64,000 nucleotides of DNA from Mikania micrantha (GCA_009363875.1 CM018685.1:66847933-66911932); one strand, 5' to 3'; positions 43,771 through 56,985 are shown, counted from the first letter of the stretch. Program-made: numbers and translations. The notes: generated by a model from the letters alone, not told the origin.

Positions 43771-44000
43771 AAGGGTGTTCGAAAAACCAAAAATCGTTTA
43801 AAACCGAAAATTGAAATGTATCCATAAAAAAAACGAACCGAATTCTGAATTTGGTTTCTGGTCCGGTTCTTAACCATATCCGAATTTTGAATTCAGTTCC
43901 ATTTTTTTTAATTTGGTTTGTTTGGATTATTCGGTTAAACAATGAAATCGAATAGAATAAACCATTTAAATCGTAAATCGAACCGTTAAACACCTCTCGG
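43771..44000. mobile_element. MITE rich in CCGAA/TTCGGT motifs
   Basis: Ends AGGGTGTTCGAAAAACC and, read backwards, AGAGGTGTTTAACGGTTCG are alike. The inside repeats AACCGAAT/GGTTCGGTT-type motifs in both orientations. No target duplication found. Confidence 0.6.
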
Positions 44001-44650
44001 GAATGGGTTTTATCCCCAAGACCAAAAGCCTCAAACCCAACCATCATATCAACTCAACTAAGGCATCAATTAAGTTGGACTGTCTCTAAGAAATATATTT
44101 ATTGGAGTTATATAAGTAGTGTGAAAAGAAAAACCACCGACCTTTCGAAATGAGTATGTATATAATATAATATAATATAATATCAATTTAACGTTGATGT
44201 CCGAAAATTATGACTAAAAAGATAAGCCTAATAGCATATTAGACAGTTGGTCTATCAACACGAATACCAACCCGTAATAAACATATAATGTTTGAATATT
44301 AACTTGATGATAAATTTTCAATTATATAATAAAAAATATTTTGAAATCGAGCATTTATGATACACATTCTTTTGGTTAGTTATAGGTTATATATTAATGG
44401 AAATGCTAAAAATAAGGATAATAAATAATTCAGCAAAGGAGGTGACAAATTCGTGGGTTTGGGTCGAAATTCGGATCCGGATCTTCCTTGGACCGCTCAT
44501 TGCCGCGTGTCATTATTGTCATTCTATTTTTAACCTTGATATACCACCCGTTTCCCTATAAACTCAAACAAGCAAACACGTGTATTTATGGTGACGAAAA
44601 TTTTCAAATTTCACAATTACATGATCCACACATGACGACACATGTTAACC

Positions 44651-44917
44651 GATTCCACATCATTTATATTTTTTTTTAACGGTGAATGTCTTAATCGTGT
44701 GAACCCACTGTTTTCAGGCCATGTCACCAACGTCTAGTTACCTGCACCTCACATGAGCCACCACAACCAGCTCAGGAGGAAACCCCACTGGGAAAACTCC
44801 TGTCCCCCCGTCAGACCCCTTTCTCACTGCGTGAACGATTTGAACCCAAGACCTTTCATTTGAAAAAATCTTTGAGTATCGTTGATGCAATGTCTTATTG
44901 ATCCACATTATTTATAT
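44651..44917 (-). mobile_element. tRNA-derived SINE (family A) with target duplication
   Basis: Body about 44670-44899 on the minus strand, with box B AGGTCTTGGGTTCAAA and the family body GGTAACTAG ... CATGGCCTGAAAACAGTGG, ending in an A-run (T-run 44668-44677). Flanks GATTCCACATCATTTATAT (44651-44669) and GATCCACATTATTTATAT (44900-44917) are its target duplication with one indel and one substitution. Confidence 0.85.
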
Positions 44918-44956
44918 AATTATATAAGTTTTCCGTTAGCCGTTAGCCGTTCAAAT

Positions 44957-44962
<6 letters not shown>

Positions 44963-45022
<60 letters not shown>
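44963..45022. repeat. (AT)n microsatellite
   Basis: About 60 bases of AT repeat. The sequence TAAGTTTTCCGTTAG occurs on both sides (about 44926 and 45023). Confidence 0.97.
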
Positions 45023-45023
<1 letters not shown>

Positions 45024-45025
<2 letters not shown>

Positions 45026-45616
45026 TTTTCCGTTAGAGTTTGTGTTCAAATAAAATATTAAAATTATTAGACTATATATGTAATAAGGTGATCCAGACAT
45101 GATATTTCTTGATCAAGCCCTTTAGCGTTGGACATTTATTACATCCTTGGAACGATCTGAACATGACACACAAAAAATGACTGTGGTCATAGGTGTGATG
45201 AGTGTTTCTGGTTTTTAAACCAATAAAAAAAACACTACATATTTTTTACTTACACTAATGAACAATCATTTTACATGATATAGTTGTTACATGCGATCAA
45301 GAAACATTAAACCTCCTGATTCACATGGTCTTATCATTAGTGTTGTTCTCTTTATTATTAAGGATTATAAGTTTCACTGGAAATGGATTTCCTTGAAAAA
45401 TTGTTATGTAAATATACATATGTATATGTATGTATATGGTAAAGTTATTCTAAAAACATTTAGGTAAATAGAGTACAAAATGATTTTCAACAACTTACAA
45501 ACAAAGAGTTATCACACACATATATATCTTAATATTAATAAATAAAAATAATAAAGAGTAAATTACCGATATAGTTTTTATGGTTTGTCAATATTTCTCT
45601 CTTCGTTCATATCTTA
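45024..45616. other. Intergenic DNA
   Basis: No gene or element recognised. Confidence 0.45.
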
Positions 45617-46075
45617 TCTTACTATTATAATAAATAAACTTTTTTTTGACACATGTCAAGTTATTAGACCATTAATGCCACAAGTCATTTTTTAAACTAT
45701 TATTGCAACATGACTTTTTTTTTAATCCTCTCATTCATTCTCTATCATATTAAATGATAATTATAATTATCTTTTATAATTTATCAAATAATTAAAAATA
45801 TAATGATAATGATATATAAGCCTTTTATATATTAAAAAATAATATCAATAGATTAAAGATGAAGTATTTTTTTATTATCAAAAAACATGCTTAAAAAGTT
45901 TTAAAAATATGAAATATCTCTGAAAAGCAATTTTTATTTACAAAAATTGTTTTAAATTTGTATATTAGGAAAAATAAAAGTTTTGTTAAAAAAACAATTT
46001 TTTTAAAACAAGTTTTCCTATAAAATACATAACATTTCAATTTTTAACACGTGTAACACACGGGATTTAACATAG
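45617..46075 (+). mobile_element. Non-autonomous Helitron
   Basis: Begins TCTTACTATTATAATAAATA at 45617 and ends with a stem-loop CGTGTAACACACGGG plus ATTTAACATAG at 46075 (degenerate CTAG). The flanking bases are A (45616) and T (46076). It has the terminal style of the elements at 10453-11310 and 53392-54157, in the opposite orientation. Confidence 0.72.
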
Positions 46076-46899
46076 TTTTAATAAATTATTTATCTGTTCT
46101 CAAACTTTAGACATTTCCATTATGTTACCAAATTAACCTCGTATACTTAACAAAATTAGATTCATATAAGGATTATATATGTTACAAATGTTGAATGTTT
46201 GGACCATTTGAGTAATTAATGAAACCAAAGAAGACCAATAATGAAATCCTAGCAACCATATAATTAGTACATATCATTATACTTAATTATTTATTTTTCT
46301 CGTCTAAGTTTGTAAGATATACATGTATCTTTAGATTATGTATTGAATGAAAATTTTAGAAAGTTAATTATTTTCTAATTAATTTTTGTTTTCTTTGCAT
46401 TTATTATTAAAGTTATTAAATTAGGAAAAAAAACCACGCTATCGTTTCTATTTAAGTAAATTAATAATCATTAAATTAATTCAATTAATAATTTTGTTAT
46501 ATATATTTATCATTAGGATAGAAAGTGAGTTAGAGTCAAAGAAACTAAATTAGAGAATAAGGATTATGTAATATGGACCATTATAGAAAATAAAAAAAAA
46601 AACATATTATATTAGAATGTTAATTGATTTTGTTTTTGAAATTAACATTTTGAAAATTTTGATTTGTTCTCTTTAGCAAACAATCTTAATTAACTAAAAA
46701 TCTTTTATTTCTAAATAAAGTGGTCACTAATAATTAAAATTATTAAATTTTTAATTTAAGAAGACTATTATGATGATAACAAGTGTAAAAAAATCCTAAA
46801 CAGATACCATAATAATACGCATGTGAACAATGTTTACCCCTTTACTAAAAGTAGTAGATATAGATATCAGTTATCTTTTAAATAATAAATTTTTTATGC
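46076..46899. other. AT-rich intergenic DNA
   Basis: No gene or element recognised. Confidence 0.45.
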
Positions 46900-47476
46900 T
46901 TCTCTACTAGGGCTGTTCACGAGCCGAGACGAACTGAGAGAGGGTATGTTCGCGTTCGGCTTGGTTTGGGTTTACAAGATCGAGCCAAATGTTGTACTCG
47001 TTGCTTGGCTCGTCTTAAAATCGAGTGGCTCGGCTTGGTTAGGTTTGGCTCGGTTTAAAAATAAAATTTAATTCAAATTCAAAATATTTATATAAATTTC
47101 AAACTTAATAATTCAAAAGCAACAAGTTTAATCACATACAAACGTACCCAAAACAAAAAAAAAGTTCATAAATTACAAATTGTCATGATATAAAAGCATA
47201 AAAAATATTTAAAATGTATGAATAGTTTATTAACATTATTTAGAATAAACCAATGTCATCATTCATCAAAAATTTTATAATACACACACACGTATATATA
47301 AATTAGTTATACTAAAACGAGTCAAAACGAGTGGGCCAAATGAGCAACTATCCGAGCGAGCTTACCTAGGCTCGTGCTCAGCTCGTTTCAAAACGGGCGA
47401 AATTCAAACGAGATTTTTCCAAGCTTTTTGGATCGAGTGTCGAACAACGAGCATTTTAGACAACCCTATTCTCAAC
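46900..47476. mobile_element. hAT MITE with 8-bp duplication
   Basis: Element 46908-47468 (561 bp) starts TAGGGCTGTTCACGAGC and ends, backwards, TAGGGTTGTCTAAAATGCTC. Flanks TTCTCTAC (46900-46907) and TTCTCAAC (47469-47476) differ at one base. The arms repeat GGCTCGGCTTGG/CGAGCTCAG motifs. Remnants of similar arms lie at 28128-28290 and 54465-54620. Confidence 0.85.
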
Positions 47477-48099
47477 CATCTAAACCATCTAAGGAATTCA
47501 GATGTGACTCAACAAAAGATTATGCATGCAATTTCAATATACAATCGTATTCATCTTTTTGTTGACTATAAAACAACATATCCACAATAATTAATTCATC
47601 ATTATCATTTTAAAACCTCCCATCCCTGATCATATATGTATTCTTTTTATCCTTTTAAACATCAAAATCATTTTAGAGTATGGATATTGATAAACTGTTG
47701 ATAGATAACAACACTATTTTGTTTTTTTAATATAAAAAAATATTAGAAAAATATGTATGAGTAAAAATAATATGATTGATTTGATTTATTATATTCATTA
47801 TTTCTTTTTTTTTCTATTACAAAATAATAAATTAGGCCACATTTTGCTAATTAACTTCATATACTTTAACTTAAATATCGTTTCCTTATTTAATCTCAAC
47901 TCTTTCCCATCATTATAGTTTTAAACTTTAAAAAAAATTATAAATTATATAATAAAAGTTTGCTAAAACAATCTGTATGTTTACAATCTATAGTGCTAAA
48001 ACAAATAACAAAAATTAATGTCAATCATTTATTAAAAGTTTGTTTGATTTTAAAAGAACATGTGTTCACACATAATTAAATGTATATGTTACTTTCCAA

Positions 48100-49373
48100 A
48101 GTTTGTAAGGTAACAAATAAAATATTAAATTTATTAAGTAACAAATTTGCGACCCACTTCCGACACAAATATATACGATCCAATTCTGACAAAAAATTTG
48201 CGACCCAATTCCGATAAAACATTAATATTTTTCGACGTAATTCCGACAAAATATTTCTAATAATTACAACGCAATTCCGACGAAACTTTTCCATATCTTG
48301 CGATGCAATTCCGACTAAACATCTCTAAATTTTTGCGATTAGGCCTATAAACGAACCGAACAGTTCATGAACTGTTCGTGAACTGTTCGGCGGGAAATTC
48401 GTTTATGTTCATTTATTTAATAAACGAACGAACACGAACATAAAATTTGTGTTCGTTTAATTAAATGCACGAACATGAACAAACCTAATGTTTGTTTATT
48501 TATGTTCATGAACTGTTCGGTTATGTTCGTTTATTTATGTTCGTTTATTTGTGTTCGCTAATGTTCTTATATGTTCGTTAATTATGTAATGTTAATTTAT
48601 GCTCGGTTAATCATTTAATTTACGAATGATACGTATTTACATTTAAGAGACTTGTCGTTTATGTTCATTTATGTTTGCTCAATTATGTTTGTTTATGTTT
48701 TTTAATAGTGTTCATGTTCTTTTATGATTGTTTATATATTATGCGACTCAATTTCGACTAAACATTTAGGAGTAAATTTCTAAAATGGTCCATATGGTTT
48801 GATTGTAAGTTTGACTAAAAAGTTTACTAGTCTCGAGACAAAAGGTTGGAGGCCTGGGACGCAACCACCCCCACTAGTCTCGAGACAGTATGTCCCTAAA
48901 TAAGCTACTAATCGTGAGGAATAGTGGCTGCTAATATGATGTAAATTCAGCGGGTTATTGAGGTTGCAACAACACCAAAACTAGGATGTAAAAAGCCTTA
49001 AACCATGTATAAATCGCGTGGAAAAACTTTTTTTAAAAGGAAACCAATTTGGACAGGTTAATAATGGATAAAAGGGAAACCAATTGTAACAAGTTGCGAC
49101 GCATTATCGACGAAAACTTTTACTATTTAAATTTATTTTGTTTGTGTCGGAAATTTGTATCAAGTTGCGACACATTTGCGACAAAAAAAATAATAATTAA
49201 ATTAATTTTTTTTGTGTTGAAAATCTATAGCAGCTGCGACGCATTTGTAACAAAACTTAATTTTTTTTATTCCATCTCCTTCATCAGTATTTTGTTGGAA
49301 TTTCGAAGCAATTTGTGACAAAAAAATTTGCATTGCAACTTTTCGTAGTAGAAACCAAGTTTTTCTAGTAGCG
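48100..49373. mobile_element. One end of a CACTA transposon (subterminal repeat region)
   Basis: The right end read backwards is CGCTACTAGAAAAACTTGGT, a slightly changed CACTACTAGAAAA terminus. Inside, many copies of TTGCGACGCAATTCCGAC or TTGCGACGCATTTGCGAC-type motifs (48144-48340, 48741-48770, 49088-49330) form the repeated subterminal domain that CACTA transposases bind. No transposase gene is visible and the opposite terminus was not found. A hAT-like MITE (48341-48720) interrupts it. Confidence 0.78.
48341..48720. mobile_element. Remnant MITE rich in GTTCGTTTAT motifs
   Basis: Starts near AGGCCTATAAACGAACCGAA and consists of AACGAACACGAACAT/ATGTTCGTTTATTT motifs in both orientations. 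It splits the CACTA subterminal repeats, so it inserted later. Right end uncertain. Confidence 0.6.
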
Positions 49374-49589
49374 ATAATCAATAAACATTAAACGATTTTT
49401 TAAAAGTCTCCTACAACAAGAAAGAATACAATTGTTTATAGCCGTTAATATTGGTGAAAAAATTGGTGATCAACTCGTAAATTAAAGTGTTTTTTTGACC
49501 CTAACCTCCTAATTTGGAGTATTTATGACCCGAAAGGTGTAGAAATCTCGCATCCCTAGACTTGTTATCCGGATCAGACCAAAGACAAT

Positions 49590-50195
49590 TGATCGGTTTT
49601 AGAACTTGATGGTGCGGTTAATGCTTTGAGCTTCTAAAAACCGAGTGATTCGGTGTGGTTTACGGTTTGAATATTTTATAAACCATATAAACCGCACCAA
49701 CCGTTTATATATATATGTGTGTGTGTGTGTGTTAAAATTATTGAAAAACCTAAATTAATGTCTTTCCATTTCTCTTGCCCCTTTGGTCTCTATTATTTTT
49801 ATTCATGGTTCACAGGTTATATTAAAATGAAAAAAGATGATAATATTATTGATTTAGAAGAATCAAAGTTTATTCGTTACTCTTTTTAGACTAGTTTTGT
49901 TATTTTGATAATTGTTGGCTTTAAGATTATGCTTTTCGACTTTTGAAATTTGAATTTGAAATGGATTATGGTCTTTTGCATCATTATATTAAATGTTCTC
50001 CATTATTTTTAAAAAAACTGTGAAACCACAAAAACCGAACCGTAAAACCGTGAAACCATCAATACTGGTCGGTTTGGTTTACACAACTTACGTAGTGGGT
50101 TTGGTTTGTCATTTTTTGAAACCGCAATTAGTGGTTTGGTTTATAATTTTTTTCAAAAACGACCGAACCACATCGCGGACAATCCTACATATATG
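49590..50195. mobile_element. Remnant MITE rich in AACCG/CGGTTTGG motifs
   Basis: Inverted motif sets TGGTGCGGTTAATG ... AACCGCACCAACCG on the left and AAACCGAACCGTAAAACCG ... GACCGAACCACATCGCGGAC on the right. It contains a (TA)n(TG)n run at 49707-49732. Ends and duplication not identified. Confidence 0.5.
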
Positions 50196-50437
50196 CACCA
50201 AGAACCCTTGCAAATAAATCGTTGTATAAATTTATCTACGACAGATGAAAATAAAAAATAAATTTAAATTATACAATATATTTTGCACGTTATATAATTG
50301 AAAAGTATATATAATATATGTAAATTGCCAAGTCAAAATAGTAATTGGTAAATTAGGATACACTGTTATTCATTGACTATCAACAAAGGTTTGGATCAAT
50401 AAATATAAATCAATTATACGACAAGAAACAATGGATT

Positions 50438-50640
50438 TATAGTCTAATGATATTGCAATGAAGGAGATAAGTTGCATTTTAATGAGTTCATGGGTTCCAA
50501 CTTGAGCAAAGATAATGCTTTACGGATTTATCCGGTTCCTGTTTATCTGGTGAGAATGATGTCACGAGGGTTAGGATAACCAGATTTTAGTGACGTGGCC
50601 CGATAACTGGTTGTTCACTCATTGAATACATGTGTAAACT
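50438..50640 (+). mobile_element. tRNA-derived SINE (family A), older copy
   Basis: Box A TAGTCTAATGATATTG and box B CATGGGTTCCAACTTG are followed by the family body GGATAACCAGATTTTAGTGA, then CGTGGCCCGATAACTGG. No A-run tail or duplication is left. It aligns with 18442-18668 and 44670-44899. Confidence 0.68.
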
Positions 50641-51369
50641 ATATTTTTCTTTTTATGTTCATTTTATGATAATTCAAAACAGCTAAATAACACAAAGATT
50701 TTATCTAAAGTTTTATAAATTATAGAGTATATTAATTCTCCAGAAAATATATAATTTAGAAAAAGTTATAGAATTTTAATGAAATATTTAGATAGCTTTT
50801 GCTAATTTTTAGTATTTATATTAATCTTTGAGAATTAAAAACTTTACTTTGCAAACACCTATATATAACAATCACTTACCGTCATTATTAATATGAAATG
50901 AAACAAGAATTTCATTCCATTAATAAAGTACTACCCTCGACATATATACGTTAAAATATTAAAAATAAATATTGTTAAATAAAATGACGTTTGATTCGAC
51001 ATTTATAATAAGTTAGTTCATTCAATCTACATACATGGGAATGGATTTGATTGAAATGATAACATATTCTTGCCAATAAAGTATTATTTTGGTTCAATGT
51101 CTAAGAATTTATAATGACGATTATATTTGAGAATAAATAAAAGATACAAGAACTTATACTTAATGTGACACCATAATAGAACTGTTTTGCCCCTACGTAT
51201 TGATGTGAATGTGTTTTGATCATTATTATTGTTCTATGTTGAATTTATTTTGATTTTCATTATTCTAATTTTTAATTAATGTGACATTGGCCTTGGATTT
51301 CATTAGTTGTGTCATAATGATTTTTATGGTTATTTTAAATTTTTGATCATAATCTTGTTTAAGAACAGT
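50641..51369. other. AT-rich intergenic DNA
   Basis: No gene or element recognised. Confidence 0.45.
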
Positions 51370-52182
51370 AAACTTGTTGGATCAGGTTATGTAATTCAAC
51401 ACAACACTTTTAGAGGTAATCTTCTACTGAGCTTAATAGATGCGGAAGATTCTATCAACTCAACTTACTCACACTTGCAGAACAAATACAATACACAAAT
51501 AAAGTTGATTTCAAGGTTAAAGTATATTTCAATTAAATGCAAAGTGAACAAGACTCTAAAGCTAAAACACACACACACGTGCCTTTGCTAAGTTACAGAT
51601 TAAGGTTTATATACTAGAACCTACAGTTGTATCCCCGTAGGGATACACGGCTGGACAAAACACTAGAAACAAATGAATGCTAAAACTGGTATCTATTATG
51701 GTCTTGACAGGCCAAGCCATATTAATTACAATTAATACAAAAGACTCAATTGACTTTTGCAATAAATACCTAAACAACAAAAGGCATTAAATGATTCATC
51801 TATTTGTAGTTCTAACAAATCTTCTTTGCTGCTGACTATCATCTGAATTTCTTCTTTGTTGGTCGTGAAGAGAGAAAGTAGCTCTGATTATTTCTACAAG
51901 TGTTCGAAATCTTTGTCAGAGAAGTCTTCGAAAGTCTTTGTCTTTGGAAGCAGCTGATAGATGTTCAGAAGCTCTGAGTGTTTCGAAGATCTAAGTGCTG
52001 AGGAGGGATTCGGACGCTTCAGTCTTTTGTATAGCTTTCAGAAGAAGAGAATTATCCTTAGGAAGCAATAGTTCTTCCGAAGGTTAATTCTTTCCGTCTG
52101 AAAGCTATTTGTCTTCTGAGAGTTCAAGACTGGTTCAAGAGTTGTTTTGATGAGCATCAACCTTAATTGATCTTACAAAACT
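51370..52182 (+). mobile_element. Solo LTR, copia-like
   Basis: The 803-bp unit 51375-52177 starts TGTTGGATCAGG and ends GATCTTACA, giving TG..CA ends, and the same 5-mer AAACT flanks it (51370-51374 and 52178-52182). No internal region or second LTR follows, so it is a solo LTR left by recombination between two LTRs. A TATA-like TTTATATACT lies at about 51607. Strand chosen from the TGTTGG start usual in copia LTRs. Confidence 0.82.
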
Positions 52183-52399
52183 TTTATTACTTATATTTTA
52201 GTAACAAAAGTTTAATAGTTGCTTTTTTATTACTTTTGCTCAATTATTCGTTAAAGATGTGATTTATTACAACTATAATTATTACTTATTTATTGCCTTC
52301 AAATAAAAGTGTCATAGGCCAATGTCCTCTTGACTTAATGAGTTAATTTTTGTAAATTTTAGTGTAATTGCATGTAAAGGAATTTTAAAGAGTTAGAGG

Positions 52400-52680
52400 T
52401 ACGAAGTGCACGCTTATTTATTATCTCTGAGCTCCTAACCAAGCGCGGGGGTTAAGGGGGCTGCGCCCTTAGCGGGATCCAAGGGGCAGAGACTCTGGAA
52501 ATTGACTTAATTCTTACGAACGAAATTGTTTTGACCCGAGATTTTGACCTGCGAATTCTCCTGCAAAAACCAACCGTCATTAACTGTCATGCGGAATGCG
52601 GTTGGTTGGTGTTTAGCACAGAAAACATAAGCGCATAAGCAGATCTCTCTCAATATTCTTATCACAAACAACATCTATTA
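52400..52680. mobile_element. Possible LTR-retrotransposon fragment
   Basis: A GC-rich stretch around 52441-52490 (AAGCGCGGGGGTTAAGGGGG, GCTGCGCCCTTAGCGGGATC) resembles motifs I associate with LTRs of plant retrotransposons. No ends, duplication or coding sequence are visible. Confidence 0.35.
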
Positions 52681-53358
52681 GATTATCCCTTAAACAAATT
52701 TCTTGAACTCGAAAGTAAAAATATTGATTTCGTTTCATACATGATCCGATAGATTTCCAAGTGTTCACCTAATTTCTCTAACATTAATGACATCTGATGT
52801 CCATTCTTATCAATGTGATGCAGATTTAAGTCATATAGGTCTTCAAGAATAAACATTTTTTAGATAAATGACATGACTTTGTAGCATACAAATAAACAAT
52901 TATTGGTTAAAATATGTGATGTAAATTTATGTTTATTCGAAGAATCCAATTTTCCGATGATAAGTTTGCAATTAAATTACAATCATGATTTATTTAATTT
53001 AAATATAAATAGATCGTCTTAAATAATTAAATATCCGAAATAAATAAAATAAAATAAATTTAGATAGAAATTAATCTTAGTGTATGCTTAATATGGGTTT
53101 GTATCATGTGAAACATTATCTTAAGGAAAAAATTTTTTAAATCATATCTGAGCAATTGATTTGAAATTCTAAAAATAAATACGTGACACATATTAACCCA
53201 TATTAAAATTGATTTGTTCATTCAAACCTCAATTTTTAATTTTGGTTTAAGTGCAACACATATTTGTTTTCAAGATTTAAAATCAATGGTCTAAATAATA
53301 TTAGATTTTCTCGTTAATATTGGTTTTTATAAAATACAATACATGTACTGCCTGCATA

Positions 53359-53391
<33 letters not shown>
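52681..53391. other. AT-rich intergenic DNA
   Basis: No gene recognised. A TA run lies at 53359-53384, directly before a Helitron end. Confidence 0.45.
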
Positions 53392-53392
<1 letters not shown>

Positions 53393-54157
53393 TAGGCTAT
53401 TAACCCGTGTGTTACACGGATTAGATATAAAATATTAAATAGTAAGTGATAAAAATTTGTAAATTCTGAAACAATATTTTGATATAAATTGATTAAATTA
53501 CGTACTAACAACCATTTTAAATAATAAACAATAATTAAAATTTTAATAACAATAGGAATATCATCTAACCTTTTTAATTTGTAATAATTTAGATATTTGA
53601 ACTAATTAACTCTAAAAAATTAAGTTAATTTTCTTTCAAAAACTAACTATTTCAAATTAGTAAGGTAAGGTAATATTTTTGTAATAATTAAAGTTAAAAA
53701 CCTAATATGAAATTATCTTTAAACATACTAGATCAAAAAATGTAATTTTTATTATCATTTTTATAACTTGGGGTTTGTTATCATTTTTTTGAAAAAAAAA
53801 TTAGTTTTGAAGAAAACTTATTTTTTTCATACAACTTTTATTTCTAAAAAAAGATTTTAAATAATTTTTTTAATTTTGATTTAAAAAAATTATAATATAT
53901 AAACATTTTCAAAGTAAGTTTTTGATTAAATGATTTGACTTTCAATTTATTAAAAAACAATTTTTTAATTTGTAAAATATAAATATTATTATTAGTTATA
54001 ATTATTATAATAAGTATTTAGTATGAGAGATAATATAACAATAAATATTTAATAAGAGATATAATTATGTGAGTGAATATAAAATTGACAAGTGGCAAAT
54101 TGACTTTAAAATATGACAAGTGGCAAATTGAGATTTTTGTTTATTATTATAGTAAGA
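53392..54157 (-). mobile_element. Non-autonomous Helitron
   Basis: On the minus strand it starts TCTTACTATAATAATAAACA at 54157 and ends with a hairpin CCGTGTAACACACGGG followed by TTAATAGCCTAG at 53392. Flanking A (53391) and T (54158) fit A|T insertion. Before the start, GACAAGTGGCAAATTGA occurs twice (about 54088 and 54116). No RepHel gene. Confidence 0.78.
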
Positions 54158-56321
54158 TATATATAAAATTAAAAATGAGCATAAGAGGAGAAGGGGTACG
54201 CTAATTAGTGTATGTAGGCTGTCATTCCATTAATCCGGAAAAAGGTCGGTTTAGGATGCTCTGTAATCTTATTAACATAAAGAAGGTCGGTTTATTTTGA
54301 CTTGGAGTATAATCAACTGATAACCGCCTTTCTCAAATGTCGGCGCATGCACATACACAGCTGCCTATCAATTTAATTAATTACCAACTTAACTATTATT
54401 TTATTATTATTATTAATTGCTTTCGTTTCCTTGTTCTTATTATTTATACTTAAACAACTTGTTTATCTAGGGTGGCAAAACCACTCATCGCTTGGAACTC
54501 AATCAACTCTAACTCGGAAAATACTTGGTTCGAATTTCGGTCGGTGAGCAAGACGAGCATGCTTATTTTGATTTTTAAATGAACAGAGCATGAGCTAACG
54601 TAAGCTCGCTCGTTGCTCGTTCGGATAGTTGCTAGTATAATAATAATTTGTCAACGATGAATGATGCTCTTGGCGAATTATTCGAACTAATGAATTATGA
54701 TGTTATTATTTAAATGCTTTTAATTTTTTTTTGATACTTTCATATAACAATAATTTGTTATATATTTGTATATCTAAAATGAGTTACTAGTGGTTAATAA
54801 TTGACTTGGGCTTAATTTAAATTGCGTTTAAATTATTAGTTGAGTATTTTTCAACTTAATTTTTTAACTAAACTTTAAGAATGAAATTAAAAAATGAATG
54901 ATTGAATTTTTTTTCGAAGTGATGCCATCCGAATTTTAACATATACATGGTATTAAATTTAGGGTAAGGCTAAATATACCCCGTTTTTAACTTGTCATAC
55001 CCCTCCCTTCAAAATATTAATTATAAATTTGTTAAAATCAATCCTTTAACTTTATAACACAACCAAAATGAACCAAACATTATTTTCACCTTAAATTTAC
55101 TAAACGCACCCCTTATTACTTGTCATATATCCTCTACAAAATAAAAAATATAAATTTTGACAAAATCAGCCCTTCAACTTTATAAAACAACCAAAATGCA
55201 TCAAAATGTTGTTGTTGTTGTTGTTGTTATTCATGCAAATGATTCATCTTTGTATAGTAGATAATTGTATCCAAAAACCTCATGAGTTACATGGATTGGT
55301 AGAAAGTACAGAAAATTGTATTCCTACATGCTAGAGCTTAGCTGATTATAATTAAAGGATTTAGAACCTATTCGCATATTATAATGCTCCAAACTAATTT
55401 GCCAGAGAGATTTGTTGAATTTATATTTCAGAAAATATATATGGAATACAACTGGCCGGTCGGAGACCATCGTGATAAACTGATAAGGATACATGGCTGG
55501 TTCATGGGTTGGGGAAAAATTATTAGAATGTGGTAATGACATAAACAGTCCTTCATGTTTTTGTTGAAAGCTTATGGTTTTTTTAGTTAACAATCAAACC
55601 ATAAAGTTTATTTGTATATGTTTAAAAAGTTTAAGAATGATTTATGACAAGTACAAAAATATAAAGATGTGTATATTTAGCACCACCCTAAATTTATTTT
55701 TCCCAAAGTAAGCGGTTGTTGTTCGAGCTAACAAGTGGGTACTAAACCGTTGGAGAAATGTTGGTGGTAAAGCGTTTTTTTATTTTTATTATTATTATTT
55801 TTTATTTTAAGATTGATTGTTTAACTGTTACACATGGATAAGTGGATAATAGATTCAAATTATGAGCTGTTTTTATACTAATTTTTTTTTATTATTAATA
55901 TCACTTCTTTCGAAAAAATAAAATTAAAATATACAGGTCAATCCGATATAACAAATTGCATTATTATGGAGCTCCACTAGGTGTTAAAGGGTTGGATTCA
56001 ATTGCGACAATTGGCATTTGTGGCCAACACTTGTACCAGGTTCTTGGAATATTGCAAGAATGTGAAAAGATTAGAAAAATCTATCTTCATCTTGATTTTT
56101 AAAGAGAAAGTGAGAAAAATGGAGAGTCAATTTTAAAACGATTTTAGATATTCAAGTTATTATATAATACATGTACTTATATATGATGCATTATTTTTTA
56201 TTAATTTTATTATTATTTTTATGTATTAAAAATTATTATTATTTAATAATTAATAATGTTTTATATATTATTACTATATAATATATAATAATATTATAGA
56301 GTATCTCATATATATACATAC

Positions 56322-56360
<39 letters not shown>

Positions 56361-56460
56361 TCATAAATTACTCATACATTCCAACACTTTAAAGTTTAAA
56401 CATTTGTAATACATAAATTCCTTAGACAAGGTTAATTTTCGTCAAGCATGTAAGGATAAT
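54158..56460. other. Intergenic DNA with a MITE trace
   Basis: No gene supported. 54465-54620 resembles decayed GAGC/GCTCG-type MITE arms. A (TTG)n run lies at 55208-55227 and a (TA)n run at 56330-56357. Confidence 0.45.
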
Positions 56461-56764
56461 TTTATAATTTTTTCATGGTTATCAAAAGGACCTCAATCCA
56501 TATTCATATTTTATTGATCCAGTTTCAGAGGATGGAAAGAAACATCGTCTCGTGGTCATCAAAGACATTGGAGGACGTACATAAGGTGCGTTTAGTCTCA
56601 TGGATTCGACACGGGTCCATGCTCAATCATGAAGTTTATATGTTGTTTATTATATACTCGATCAAGAAGTTTATATGCAGTTTTATCGGTCTTTCGATCA
56701 TTGTCGTGCCTTTACGAGGGTGTTTGGGTCGGGTTTTCCTCGGAAATGGGTGGCTGGTGGGCTA

Positions 56765-56985
56765 GGGGCTCTGTCCATCTGGACTAGTGGATAGCTTGGG
56801 CATCCTTAAGCCATTGAGCGGCACGTTCGAAGTACCTGGCAGTTGCTTAGTTGGTCATTTATAAAAATGTTGTTTATTATAAAGACTTTTTTTAGTCTGT
56901 CTTTCATTGTGTGTTTGTAAATTTCAAGCTTTTTTGTTGGTATTTGTTCGCTTAATGAAATAGATGTTCATTAGAAAATTAAAAA
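56765..56985 (+). mobile_element. Possible SINE or short LINE-like tail
   Basis: A box-A-like GGACTAGTGGATAGC and a box-B-like CACGTTCGAAGTACC are followed by a T-rich stretch and AATGAAATAGATGTTCATT. No duplication found; identification is tentative. Confidence 0.35.

Noticed and set aside
56475..56765. 96-codon frame with hydrophobic C terminus
   Set aside because: It has no recognisable domain and lies in AT-rich repeat-bearing DNA, with no sign of splicing or a promoter.
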